The notes beneath the pieces were generated by a model. It was not told the DNA's origin. It ran no database searches and saw only the letters and a list, made by a program, of their open reading frames with translations. A DNA stretch of 64,000 nt from Pseudomonas sp. B21-048 (lineage in GTDB: Bacteria > Pseudomonadota > Gammaproteobacteria > Pseudomonadales > Pseudomonadaceae), in the NCBI RefSeq assembly GCF_024748615.1, contig NZ_CP087168.1, positions 1,798,001 through 1,862,000 on the forward strand, written 5' to 3'. Both the position numbers and the translations under genes were made by a program. Below, piece after piece: positions 42,522 to 51,605 of the stretch. Position 1 is the first letter of the stretch. Each line of letters opens with the position of its first letter.

Positions 42522-45239
42522 TCACGAGATGACGGCGACTGGCTGCGCAGTGGCGGCCAGCAAACGCTTGATTTCCGGAACGCAGGAGCCGCATTGCGTG
42601 CCGCAGCCCAATTCTTGTTTCAAACCCTGCAAATTCAGGCCGCGACCAATGCCGGCACACACCGCGTTCTGGCTGACGTTCATGCAGTTGCACAGGGTTT
42701 TGGTGCCCGATGCCGGACCGCCAGCGCTGCCCGGTGGCGCACTCAAAGGCGCCAGCAGCCAACGGCGTAGCTGTTCGTCGGCGCGACCTTCGAGCCACAG
42801 GCTTTGCAACCAGTGCTGAGCGAGGGTTTCACCGGCCAGGCGAATCGCGGTGATCCGACCGTTCTCGATCCGTACTCGCTTGCCGATCGAACGCCGAGGA
42901 TCGTCGTAGGCCAATACCGGGCCGTCGTTGAGCCCCAGGCATTGATCGATATCACGCAATAGCTGCGGCTCTGGCGCGGTGGCGCTGGCGGCGCGTATTA
43001 GCAGCGCAGGGCGCTCACGGCCGGTCAGGCTGAGGCTTGCGTAGGAAAACGCCTCGCAGAGCGGTCGCAGCGTCTCTAAATGCTGTTGAACATCTCCCTC
43101 GATCAGGGCGAAAAGCTGCCAAGGCAATTGCACGGGTTCGAGTCGCACACCGCTGTGTTTGAGTTCCGGTTGTTTCGACAATGGGTCGAAGGCGGGAAGG
43201 GTGAGGGTATTCACGCCGTCCTTGAGAAAGCGGTCGCCCCAGTGCATCGGCAGAAACGCCTGGCCCGGACGTACGCTGTCATCGCTGCTGACCGGCACGA
43301 TCACCGAGCCCCGGCGACTTTTCAGATTGATCAGATCGCCCGGTTGCAAGCGATGCCGACGCAGTTCATCCGGGTGCAGGCTCAACACGGCTTCGCTGAC
43401 ATGGCCGAACAACTGCGCGGCGGTGCCGGTGCGGCTCATGCCGTGCCATTGATCGCGCAGGCGGCCGGTGATCAGGGTCAGCGGGAAGCGCGCATCGCGT
43501 TGTTCCTTGGCGGCGCGATACGGGTCGGTCACGAACTGAGCGCGCCCGCTGGCGGTCGGGAAAATCCCGTCGAGATACAGCCGCGCCGTGCCTTCGCGAG
43601 CTCCAGCGGGGAAGGGCCATTGCTGCGGACCGAGCTGGTCGATCAGTTCATGGCTGATCCCGGACAGGTCGAGGTCACGGCCACGAGTCAGGTGTTTGTA
43701 TTCGTCGAATACCTGTGCCGGGTTTTCAAAGGCAAACAGGCTGGTTGCTCCGGGGCGCAGATGTTTTTCCAGGCGCTGTGCGAAATCCACGGTGATCGCC
43801 CAGTCGGGCCGTGCTTCACCGGGTGCGCCGATGGCCTGACGGACGTGGGAAATGCGTCGTTCGGAGTTGGTGACCGTGCCGTCCTTTTCACCCCAACTGG
43901 CGGCAGGCAGCAGCAGGTCGGCGAACGCGGCGGTTTCGGTGGTGCGAAACGCTTCCTGCAACACCACGAACGGGCACGCCTGCAGTGCCGCGCGCACAGC
44001 GGTCTGGTCCGGCAACGACTGTGCAGGGTTGGTGCAGGCGATCCACAGGGCTTTGATCTTGCCGCTGCGCATCTGCTCGAACAGTTCGATGGCCGTTAGG
44101 CCGGTGTTCGCGGGCAGTTGATCAACGCCCCAGTAGTCGGCCACTTGTGCGCGATGTTCGGCATTGGCCGCTTCGCGATGGCCTGGCAGCAGGTTCGACA
44201 AACTGCCGGTTTCCCGGCCGCCCATGGCATTCGGCTGACCAGTCAGTGAGAAAGGTCCTGCACCGGGGCGACCGATTTGCCCGGTGGCCAAATGCAGGTT
44301 GATCAACGCGCTGTTCTTCGCGCTGCCGGCAGTGGACTGATTCAGCCCCATGCACCACAGCGACAGAAAGCTCGGTGAAGTGCCGACCCATTCCGCGCAT
44401 TGATGCAGTTGCTCGACACTGATGCCACAGAGTTGCGAAACCATTGTCGGGGTGTAATCGCGCACCAGGTTTTTCAGTTCGGCCAGGCCTTCGGTGTGGG
44501 CCTTGATGAAGTCGCGGTCGACCCAGTCTTCCCACAGCAACAGATGCAAAATCCCATGGAACAAGGCGACATCGGTACCGGGCAGAATCGCCAAGTGCAG
44601 GTCAGCCAAATCGCAAGTGTCGGTGCGCCGTGGGTCGATGACGATGACTTTCATCTGGGGGCGGCGGGATTTTTCCTCTTCCAGCCGACGAAAAAGCACT
44701 GGGTGGGCGTAGGCCATGTTGCTGCCGACGATCATCACGCAGTCGCTCAATTCCAGGTCTTCGTAGTTGCAAGGCGGAGCATCGGCGCCGAGGCTGCGCT
44801 TGTAGCCGACCACCGCCGAAGACATGCACAGCCGTGAATTACTGTCGATGTTGTTGGTGCCCACCAGCGCCCGCGCCAGTTTGTTGAAGGCGTAGTAGTC
44901 CTCGGTCAGCAACTGCCCGGAGATGTAGAACGCGACGCTATCCGGGCCGTGCTCGGCGATGGTTTCGGCGAAGACGCTGGCGGCGTGATCGAGAGCCGTG
45001 TCCCAGTCGGTGCGGCTGCGGGCCAGGCCTTTGCCCAGGCGCAATTCCGGGTACAACGCCCGTGCTGCCAAGTCGCCGGTCAGGTGCAGGGTCGAACCTT
45101 TACTGCACAATTTGCCGAAGTTGGCCGGGTGTGCCGGATCGCCGCTGACGCCGAGGATGCGCTCGCCGTCGTGTTCGATCAGCACGCCGCAGCCGACGCC
45201 GCAGTAGCAGCAGGTGGAGGCGGTGATTTGACGGTCCAT
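42522..45239 (-). CDS. nasC: Assimilatory nitrate reductase, molybdopterin catalytic subunit with C-terminal [2Fe-2S] domain
   Basis: 905 aa. It reduces nitrate to nitrite in the cytoplasm. The N-terminal [4Fe-4S] cysteines are STCCYCGVGCGV plus KLCSKG (about 9-48). Molybdopterin-guanine-dinucleotide domains follow (DSNSRLCMSSAVVGYKRS, VIVIDPRRTDTCDLAD, GQPNAMGGRETG). At the end (about 840-895) a BFD-like domain with CNCMNVS and CGTQCGSCVPE adds a [2Fe-2S] cluster, replacing a separate electron-transfer subunit. The start overlaps the nirD stop (ATGA at 45237-45241). Names vary (nasA in other bacteria); in P. aeruginosa the reductase is nasC. No Tat signal, consistent with assimilation. Confidence 0.93.
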   Translation of the reverse strand: MDRQITASTCCYCGVGCGVLIEHDGERILGVSGDPAHPANFGKLCSKGSTLHLTGDLAARALYPELRLGKGLARSRTDWDTALDHAASVFAETIAEHGPDSVAFYISGQLLTEDYYAFNKLARALVGTNNIDSNSRLCMSSAVVGYKRSLGADAPPCNYEDLELSDCVMIVGSNMAYAHPVLFRRLEEEKSRRPQMKVIVIDPRRTDTCDLADLHLAILPGTDVALFHGILHLLLWEDWVDRDFIKAHTEGLAELKNLVRDYTPTMVSQLCGISVEQLHQCAEWVGTSPSFLSLWCMGLNQSTAGSAKNSALINLHLATGQIGRPGAGPFSLTGQPNAMGGRETGSLSNLLPGHREAANAEHRAQVADYWGVDQLPANTGLTAIELFEQMRSGKIKALWIACTNPAQSLPDQTAVRAALQACPFVVLQEAFRTTETAAFADLLLPAASWGEKDGTVTNSERRISHVRQAIGAPGEARPDWAITVDFAQRLEKHLRPGATSLFAFENPAQVFDEYKHLTRGRDLDLSGISHELIDQLGPQQWPFPAGAREGTARLYLDGIFPTASGRAQFVTDPYRAAKEQRDARFPLTLITGRLRDQWHGMSRTGTAAQLFGHVSEAVLSLHPDELRRHRLQPGDLINLKSRRGSVIVPVSSDDSVRPGQAFLPMHWGDRFLKDGVNTLTLPAFDPLSKQPELKHSGVRLEPVQLPWQLFALIEGDVQQHLETLRPLCEAFSYASLSLTGRERPALLIRAASATAPEPQLLRDIDQCLGLNDGPVLAYDDPRRSIGKRVRIENGRITAIRLAGETLAQHWLQSLWLEGRADEQLRRWLLAPLSAPPGSAGGPASGTKTLCNCMNVSQNAVCAGIGRGLNLQGLKQELGCGTQCGSCVPEIKRLLAATAQPVAVIS

Positions 45240-45556
45240 CAGCTTGCTTCCCGTAGGGCCAGCAGCACCCGGCCGTTCTCGACCCGTGCCGAATGATGGT
45301 GGGCGCAGCCGACATCCGGGGCCTGGGCCTCGCCGGTTTCCAGGTCGATCTGCCAGTTGTGCAGCGGGCAGGCCACTCGTTTGCCGTAGATCAAACCCTG
45401 GGACAGCGGCCCGCCCTTGTGCGGGCAGCGGTCGTCGAGGGCGAAAACCTCATCGTCGCTCGTACGAAAAATCGCGATGTCGCCTTTCGGGCCCGCGATG
45501 ATCCGCGAGCCAAGGGTGTTGATCTCTTCCAGTGCGCAGATATCCAGCCAGTTCAT
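45239..45556 (-). CDS. nirD: Assimilatory nitrite reductase small subunit
   Basis: 105 aa from ATG 45556, overlapping the nirB stop. It is a Rieske-like protein: CPHKGGPLSQG (C-x-H) and VACPLHNWQIDLETGEA (C-x-x-H), so unlike some NirD proteins it appears to keep all four [2Fe-2S] ligands. It pairs with NirB to reduce nitrite to ammonia with NADH. The longer frame to 46000 is antisense or shadow sequence and was not used. Confidence 0.94.
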   Translation of the reverse strand: MNWLDICALEEINTLGSRIIAGPKGDIAIFRTSDDEVFALDDRCPHKGGPLSQGLIYGKRVACPLHNWQIDLETGEAQAPDVGCAHHHSARVENGRVLLALREAS

Positions 45557-48021
45557 ACCGACACCTCCAGGTTCTTCACGGGAATGACCTCGAATTCTTT
45601 TTTCAGCAGCGGCTGTTCGAGGCGTTCCTTCCAGGGGTCCTGTTCGAACGACAGGGAAAATTGCAGGCGATCGTTCAGTGCCTTGCGCCGAACCGGATCT
45701 TCCAGCACGGCTTTCTTGATGTGTTCCATGCCGACCCGTTGCAGGTAATGCACGGTGCGCTCGAGGTAGAAGGCTTCTTCGCGATACAGCTGCAGGAACG
45801 CGCCGTTGTATTCGCGCACTTCTTCGGCGGTTTTCAGTTTGACGAAGAACTCCGCGACTTCGGTTTTGATCCCGCCGTTGCCGCCGATGTACATCTCCCA
45901 GCCGGAGTCCACACCGATAATTCCGACGTCCTTGATCCCCGCTTCCGAGCAGTTGCGTGGGCAACCGGAGACGGCCAGTTTCACTTTGTGCGGCGACCAC
46001 ATGTTGAACAGGTCGTGCTCAAGCTCGATGCCCAGTTGCGTGGAGTTCTGGGTGCCGAAGCGGCAGAACTCGCTGCCGACACAGGTTTTTACGGTGCGGA
46101 TGGATTTGCCGTAGGCGTGGCCGGACGGCATGTCCAGGTCTTTCCAGACGCCTGGCAGGTCCTGCTTTTTGATCCCTAGCAAGTCGATGCGCTGGCCGCC
46201 GGTGACCTTGACCATCGGCACGTTGTACTTGTCGGCCACGTCGGCAATGCGCCGCAGCTCTGAAGGATTGGTCACACCGCCCCACATCCGCGGGACTACA
46301 GAGTAAGTGCCGTCTTTCTGAATGTTGGCGTGGGCGCGTTCGTTGATCAGGCGCGATTGCGGGTCGTCCTTGGCTTCGCCCGGCCAGGTGGAAATCAGGT
46401 AGTAGTTGAGTGCCGGGCGGCACGTGGCGCAACCGTTCGGGGTGCGCCAGTTCAGGTAGCTCATGGTGCCAGCGATGGTCAGCAGGTGCTGGTCGCGGAT
46501 GGCCTGGCGGATTTGCCCGTGGTTGAGGTCGCTGCAACCGCAGATGGCTTTTTCGCTTTTTGGTTTGACGTCCGCTGCGCCGCCCACGGTGTTGATCAGG
46601 ATCTGTTCGACAAGGCCGGCGCAGGAGCCGCAAGAACTGGCTGCCTTGGTGTGTTTTTTCACGTCATCGACGCTGAACAGACCGTGTTCCTGGATGGCCT
46701 TGACGATGGTGCCTTTGCACACGCCGTTGCAGCCGCAGACTTCGGCGGTGTCGGCCATGCTCATGGCTTTGTCCTGGCCCTGGTGTCCTACGTCGCCTAA
46801 GGCCAGCTCCATAGATGAAGAGCCGCCGAACATCAGGTGATCGCGGATTTGCGCGATGTCGTGGTTCTCACGAATCTGCCGGAAATACCAACCGCCATCT
46901 GCCGTATCGCCGTACAGACAGGCCCCGACCAGCACGTCATCCTTGATCACCAGTTTTTTGTAGACCCCGCCGATCGGGTCGGAGAGGGTGATGGTCTCGG
47001 TGCCTTCGCCGCCCATGAAGTCGCCAGCGGAAAACAGGTCGATGCCGGTGACTTTCAATTTGGTCGAAGTCACCGAACCCTTGTAGGTGGCGAAACCCAA
47101 TTGGGCGAGGTGGTTGGCGCACACCTTGGCCTGTTCGAACAGCGGCGCGACCAGGCCGTAGGCGATGCCACGGTGGCTGGCGCATTCGCCGATGGCGTAG
47201 ACCCGAGGGTCGTAGGTTTGCATCGTGTCGTTGACCAGAATCCCGCGGCTGCACGGGATGCCGGATTTTTCCGCGAGTTCGGTGTTGGGGCGAATACCGG
47301 CGGCCATCACCACCAGGTCGGCGGGAATGATGTCGCCGTTTTTGAACTGCACCGAGCCGACCCGGCCATTGCCGGCGTCGTGCAGGGCCTGGGTCTGTTC
47401 GCACAGGCGGAAATGCAGGCCACGGGCTTCCAGCGCGGTCTGCAGGAGTTGGCCGCTGGTTTTGTCCAGTTGCCGCTCCAGCAGCCATTCGCCGATGTGT
47501 ACCACGGTGACGTGCATGCCGCGCAGCATCAGCCCGTTGGCGGCTTCAAGGCCCAGCAGGCCGCCGCCGATGACCACGGCGTGCTTGTGGGTCTTGGCGG
47601 TGTCGATCATCGCCTGGGTGTCGGCAATGTCGCGGTAGCCGATCACGCCCTGCAAGGTATTGCCCGGGATCGGCAGGATGAACGGAGTCGAACCGGTGGC
47701 AATCAGCAGACGGTCGTATTCGGCCTCGGTGCCGTCTTCGGCGATGACCCGGCGTTTGACCCGGTCGATCTCCACCACTTTGCGGTTGAGCAGCAGCTTG
47801 ATGTTGTTTTCCAGGTACCAGTCCAGATCGTTGAGCACGATTTCTTCGAAGGTCTGTTCGCCGGCCAGAACGGGGGACAGCAGGATGCGGTTGTAGTTGG
47901 TATGGGGTTCGGCGCCGAAGACCGTGATGTCGTACAGCTCATTGCTCAGCTTGAGCAGTTCTTCCAGGGTACGAACCCCGGCCATGCCGTTGCCGATCAT
48001 CACCAGTTTTAGTTTTTTCAT
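45553..48021 (-). CDS. nirB: Assimilatory nitrite reductase (NADH) large subunit
   Basis: 822 aa. FAD/NAD-binding domains (1-320: LVMIGNGMAGVRTLEELLK; HAVVIGGGLLGLEAANGL) are followed by a BFD-type [2Fe-2S] domain (about 425-475: CGCNGVCKGTIVKAIQEHG, AASSCGSCAGLVEQ). The nitrite/sulfite reductase domains come last, with the siroheme-[4Fe-4S] cysteines in TCVGSEFCRFG (about 650) and SGCPRNCSEAG (about 690). It reduces nitrite by six electrons to ammonium. It is preceded by an ANTAR-type antitermination leader (48094-48180), so transcription into nirBD-nasC-cobA likely depends on NasT. Confidence 0.96.
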   Translation of the reverse strand: MKKLKLVMIGNGMAGVRTLEELLKLSNELYDITVFGAEPHTNYNRILLSPVLAGEQTFEEIVLNDLDWYLENNIKLLLNRKVVEIDRVKRRVIAEDGTEAEYDRLLIATGSTPFILPIPGNTLQGVIGYRDIADTQAMIDTAKTHKHAVVIGGGLLGLEAANGLMLRGMHVTVVHIGEWLLERQLDKTSGQLLQTALEARGLHFRLCEQTQALHDAGNGRVGSVQFKNGDIIPADLVVMAAGIRPNTELAEKSGIPCSRGILVNDTMQTYDPRVYAIGECASHRGIAYGLVAPLFEQAKVCANHLAQLGFATYKGSVTSTKLKVTGIDLFSAGDFMGGEGTETITLSDPIGGVYKKLVIKDDVLVGACLYGDTADGGWYFRQIRENHDIAQIRDHLMFGGSSSMELALGDVGHQGQDKAMSMADTAEVCGCNGVCKGTIVKAIQEHGLFSVDDVKKHTKAASSCGSCAGLVEQILINTVGGAADVKPKSEKAICGCSDLNHGQIRQAIRDQHLLTIAGTMSYLNWRTPNGCATCRPALNYYLISTWPGEAKDDPQSRLINERAHANIQKDGTYSVVPRMWGGVTNPSELRRIADVADKYNVPMVKVTGGQRIDLLGIKKQDLPGVWKDLDMPSGHAYGKSIRTVKTCVGSEFCRFGTQNSTQLGIELEHDLFNMWSPHKVKLAVSGCPRNCSEAGIKDVGIIGVDSGWEMYIGGNGGIKTEVAEFFVKLKTAEEVREYNGAFLQLYREEAFYLERTVHYLQRVGMEHIKKAVLEDPVRRKALNDRLQFSLSFEQDPWKERLEQPLLKKEFEVIPVKNLEVSV

Positions 48022-48093
48022 CAGGTTCTCCGGGGAGCTCGGGCCTGCCTCATCAGGGCATTCAGGCCTTGCTCGACAAAATTTTGCGCAAAC

Positions 48094-48180
48094 AAAAAAA
48101 GGCGTCCCGCTAGTTAACTAGCGAGGACGCCTTTGTCCTTGTCCCGTTCTCTCGGGCAGCGCAGCCTTCTACGTTGAAGG
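48094..48180 (-). promoter_or_regulatory. ANTAR-type antitermination leader upstream of nirB
   Basis: Read on the minus strand: hairpin 1 at 48165-48180 (CCTTC-AACGTA-GAAGG), hairpin 2 at 48143-48156 (CCCG-AGAGAA-CGGG), then a terminator at 48094-48134 (GGCGTCC, inner CGCTAGTTAACTAGCG, GGACGCC and eight T). Both loops are six bases with A at position 1 and G at position 4, the rule for RNAs bound by ANTAR proteins. NasT, encoded 3.5 kb upstream, has an ANTAR domain. In the 317-base gap 48022-48338 no gene is present. Confidence 0.88.
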
Positions 48181-48338
48181 TTGGGCTTTATGTATGTTGG
48201 GAAAGGTAATGCAGTGGTTGTGCCAAGTCGCACAAATGCCCAATTTATGGGTTCTCATCATGGGAAAAGGATGTTTGCGTGCACCGGTTCAAGGCGCGAT
48301 GCCCGGTTTTGAAGCAGAAAGATCAAAAGATCTTCTGG

Positions 48339-50009
48339 TCAGTCATGAAACAGCAAAAACAGCAGCACCAGATTCACCAGCAACGACACCAGCGCCAATG
48401 TCCGCCAGACTTTCAGCGGTTCGCGCTCCAGCAACGGTCTGGGGCGCACGCTCAAACTGCGACGTTCTCCCTGTTCCAGTAGCAACAACCATTCTTCCGC
48501 TGTTTCAAAACGTTGATCCGGAGCCGCCGCCACCGCGCGCTCCAGGCTTTGCGCGATCCATTCCGGCAGGTCGGGCCGGTAGCGACTGGCGCTGACAGGC
48601 ACACCAAACCGGGGGCGCTGGAACGCTTCGATTTCGCCGTAGGGATAATGTCCGGTCAGTAGGTAATACAAGGTCACGCCGACCGCATACAAATCCTGTT
48701 GTGGTGTAGGAGGGGCGCCTCGAAAGGCTTCCGGCGCGATATAGCTGGGCGTTCCGGGCAGGGCGCAAGCTTGATCTTCGGACAGCCCGGGGCAGTAGGC
48801 GAGGCCGAAATCCAGCAGGCGCAGCTCACCGTCGTCCCCCAGCAGCAGGTTCTCCGGTTTGATATCGCGATGCAGAATCTGCCGTCGATGCAATATGCCG
48901 ACGGCCCGCAGCAGGCGTTCGGCCAGGTCCAGCCATTGAGCCAATGGCAGCGTTGCGACACGCTCATGCAGTTCCGCCAAGGTCGACCCGGAATATTCAC
49001 GCATCACGTAGTACAAATGCTGACGCTGACTGGCGGCATGGACTTCAGGAAAATGCCGCCCGGCCACACGCTTGAGAAACCATTCCTCCGACAACAACGC
49101 CTGCCCGGCCTGGTGATCGTCACGGAGCGCACTGGGCAAGGTTTTCAGCAGCCAGGGCTGTTGTTGTGCGTCGCGCACCCGATAGAGCAGCGATTGCTGG
49201 CTCTGGCCGAGGATCCCTTCGACCTGCCAGCCTTCGAAAGTCTGACCCTGCTTCAGCGCAGGCGGGAGTGGCCATTGCTGCAGATGAATCAGTGCGTCGC
49301 CAATGCTGGTTTCACCCAAGGCATCGACCCGCACCAGCAGGGCGCTGGCGTTGTCCTGACTGCCGGCCAGGTGCGCCGCGCTGACCAGGGTCTGCGCGGC
49401 ACTGTTCAGGTCGGGTTGATCGCGCAGAATCGCCGCAATGGCCATGTCGCCCAGCACGGCCCAGATGCCGTCGCTGAGCAGTACGAAACTCTCGTTCAGG
49501 CGCAGTTCGCCATCGAGAAAGTCCAGCACCAGGTGTTGATCCAGCCCCAAGGCCCGTTTGAGCACATGTTGCATGCCCGGCTGGTCCCAGACGTGATCCT
49601 CGCTCACCCGTTGCAGCGTGTCGGCGTGCCAGCGATAAACCCGGCAATCGCCGACGTGAGCCAGAGTGAAACGCCGGCCACGCATCACCAAGGCACTGAC
49701 GGTGGTCAGCAGCGGTTGCCCGCCGCCGTTAGCCTGCAACCAGCGATTTTGCGCCAGTAGCAGACGGTCAAGTGCCTGGGCGACGCCCCAGGTTTCCGGG
49801 GTGGCGTAGTAGTCCAGCGCCAGGGCCTGCAAGGTCGAACGGGCCGCGAGCCCGCCATCGGCACATTGGCTGACGCCGTCGGCGATGGCGAACAGGTAAC
49901 CCTTGCTTGCCGCCAGCGCCGGGGCCGGAGTGACCAGGCGCAGAGCGTCCTGGTTCTCCTCGCGGGGGCCGATGGCGCTGTGTTCGGCGAAGCTCAGTTG
50001 CAGGCTCAT
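48339..50009 (-). CDS. Bifunctional protein serine/threonine phosphatase-kinase with C-terminal membrane anchor
   Basis: 556 aa. Residues about 1-235 form a PP2C-like phosphatase (GPREENQDALRL, AIADGVSQCADGG, LLSDGIWAVLGD with metal-binding Asp). Residues about 265-525 form a Ser/Thr kinase: LLYRVRDAQQQPWLLKTLP (Lys), HRDIKPENLLLGDDGELRLL (catalytic Asp) and DFGLAYCPG. A single transmembrane helix ends the protein (LALVSLLVNLVLLFLLF). It lies 7 bases after the nitrate transporter gene and before the nirB leader, the same place as in P. aeruginosa. The substrate is unknown; control of nitrate uptake or reduction is an inference from position. Confidence 0.9.
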   Translation of the reverse strand: MSLQLSFAEHSAIGPREENQDALRLVTPAPALAASKGYLFAIADGVSQCADGGLAARSTLQALALDYYATPETWGVAQALDRLLLAQNRWLQANGGGQPLLTTVSALVMRGRRFTLAHVGDCRVYRWHADTLQRVSEDHVWDQPGMQHVLKRALGLDQHLVLDFLDGELRLNESFVLLSDGIWAVLGDMAIAAILRDQPDLNSAAQTLVSAAHLAGSQDNASALLVRVDALGETSIGDALIHLQQWPLPPALKQGQTFEGWQVEGILGQSQQSLLYRVRDAQQQPWLLKTLPSALRDDHQAGQALLSEEWFLKRVAGRHFPEVHAASQRQHLYYVMREYSGSTLAELHERVATLPLAQWLDLAERLLRAVGILHRRQILHRDIKPENLLLGDDGELRLLDFGLAYCPGLSEDQACALPGTPSYIAPEAFRGAPPTPQQDLYAVGVTLYYLLTGHYPYGEIEAFQRPRFGVPVSASRYRPDLPEWIAQSLERAVAAAPDQRFETAEEWLLLLEQGERRSLSVRPRPLLEREPLKVWRTLALVSLLVNLVLLFLLFHD

Positions 50010-50016
50010 TCAGTCC

Positions 50017-51228
50017 TCACACCCGTGCTGCGGTGACGGCTGCCGAACCCCAAGTGGTTCTCCAGCGACGTTTCACACCGTGCAAACCGAACCAGGCAAG
50101 TACGCCGAGGCTGGCAAACAACCACAAAGCCAGCTGATAGCTGCCGGTGCTTTGCTTGATCGCGCCCATGCCGGCCGCCAATGCGAAGCCACCGATGCCG
50201 CCGGCCATGCCGATCAGCCCGGTCATCACACCGATCTCCCGGCGAAAACGCTGCGGGACCAACTGGAATACCGCGCCGTTGCCTGCACCCAAACCGAGCA
50301 TGGTGCAGACGAAAAGCGCCAATGCGGCGTAGGAACTCGGCAGATTGAAACCCACTGTCGCAATGCAGATCGCTGCCACGGTGTACATCGCCAGCAGGGT
50401 GCGAATCCCGCCGAAGCGATCCGCCAGCGCGCCACCCAACGGACGCATCAGGCTGCCACCGAACACACAAGCAGCAGTGTAGTAGCCAGCGGTCACCGGG
50501 CTCAGGCCGTATTGGTCGTTGAAGTAGCCGGGCAGCGCGCTGGCCAGACCGATGAAGCCACCGAAGGTCACGCTGTAGAAAAACATGAACCACCAGCTGT
50601 CGCGATCACCCAGGGCCTTGAAATAGTCAGACACGGACTTGGGTTTCGGGCGCTCAGGCGCATTCTTTGCCAGCCAGTAGAAGACGATCAGGGTCAGGAT
50701 CAGCGGGATCAGGGCGAAGCCGAACACGTTGCTCCAGCCAAATGCAGCGGCCAGTACCGGGGCGATCAAGGCTGCGAGGACGGTGCCCGAGTTACCGGCA
50801 CCGGCGATGCCCATGGCTTTGCCTTGGTGCTGGGGCGGATACCATTGCGAGGCCAACGGCAGGGCGACGGCGAAGGATGCACCGGCCATGCCGAGGAACA
50901 GGCCCAGCAACAGCGCCTGCTCATAACTGTGGATGCCGACTTTCCAGGCGACGAACAGGGCGCAGATGACGATCACCTGGCCGATCAGTCCGGCGGTTTT
51001 TGGCGACAGGCGATCAGCCAGCAGGCCCATCGCAAAGCGCAACACGGCCCCGGCCAGAATCGGCGTGGCCACCATCAGCCCGCGCTGTTGGGTGGTCAGG
51101 TGCAAATCGGCGGCGATCTGCACCGCCATTGGGCCGAGCAGGTACCAGACCATGAAGCTCAGGTCGAAATAGAGGAAGGCTGCGAACAGGGTCGGGGTAT
51201 GGCCGGATTTCCAGAAGCTTGAATTCAT
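50017..51228 (-). CDS. nasA: Nitrate/nitrite MFS transporter (NarK/NasA family)
   Basis: 403 aa with about 12 transmembrane helices. The nitrate-porter signature GIAGAGNSGTVLAALIAPVL lies at about 140-160 and a second glycine-rich block, GGIGGFALAAGMGAI, at about 345-360. Two Arg expected to bind nitrate are in the paired helices (VLRFAMGLLADRL, GSLMRPLGGALADRFGG). It imports nitrate for assimilation. Its leader (51330-51415) has two ANTAR-type hairpins, so NasT probably controls it too. In P. aeruginosa the equivalent gene is called nasA. Confidence 0.93.
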   Translation of the reverse strand: MNSSFWKSGHTPTLFAAFLYFDLSFMVWYLLGPMAVQIAADLHLTTQQRGLMVATPILAGAVLRFAMGLLADRLSPKTAGLIGQVIVICALFVAWKVGIHSYEQALLLGLFLGMAGASFAVALPLASQWYPPQHQGKAMGIAGAGNSGTVLAALIAPVLAAAFGWSNVFGFALIPLILTLIVFYWLAKNAPERPKPKSVSDYFKALGDRDSWWFMFFYSVTFGGFIGLASALPGYFNDQYGLSPVTAGYYTAACVFGGSLMRPLGGALADRFGGIRTLLAMYTVAAICIATVGFNLPSSYAALALFVCTMLGLGAGNGAVFQLVPQRFRREIGVMTGLIGMAGGIGGFALAAGMGAIKQSTGSYQLALWLFASLGVLAWFGLHGVKRRWRTTWGSAAVTAARV

Positions 51229-51329
51229 CGCGCACCTCAGCTGTCAGGCGTATCAAGAAGGAGTCATGAGCTTGCAGGTGGGGCGCCACAAAGGCCGCAC
51301 CACCAGCCCCGGTCTCTGGGGCCAAAACG

Positions 51330-51415
51330 GAAAAACGCCGCTACCCGATCCGCCAAGGGGGCGAATGAGGTGAGCGACGTCTTTGTCGTAGGTGGGGCAA
51401 CCGCCGTTGGTTACC
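51330..51415 (-). promoter_or_regulatory. ANTAR-type leader upstream of the nitrate transporter
   Basis: On the minus strand: hairpin 1 at 51396-51415 (GGTAACC-AACGGC-GGTTGCC), hairpin 2 at 51375-51388 (CGAC-AAAGAC-GTCG). Both loops are hexamers with A1 and G4. A GC-rich stem with CGCC/GGCG ends and T5 (about 51331-51363) follows as a weaker candidate terminator. The 377-base gap 51229-51605 holds this leader and a REP pair and no gene. Confidence 0.78.
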
Positions 51416-51460
51416 TTGCAGTGATTTACTTAGCGAGATTTGTGCCAACAATCTGCTTTT

Positions 51461-51595
51461 GTGGCGAGGGGGCTTGTCGGAACGCCGCATCGCCCCGTTC
51501 GGCGGCGAAGCCGTCGCAAGACCTTTGTGCGAGGTCTATATGACGGAATTTAAGGGGCCGCTTCGCTGCCCAACGGGGGCAAGCCCCCTCGCCAC
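51461..51595. repeat. GTGGCGAGGGGGCTTG repeat pair
   Basis: GTGGCGAGGGGGCTTG at 51461-51476 and CAAGCCCCCTCGCCAC at 51580-51595 face each other, with CGCATCGCCCCGTTCGG and other partial repeats between. It is the same family as 60491-60581. Confidence 0.8.
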
Positions 51596-51605
51596 AATGA
51601 TCGGA

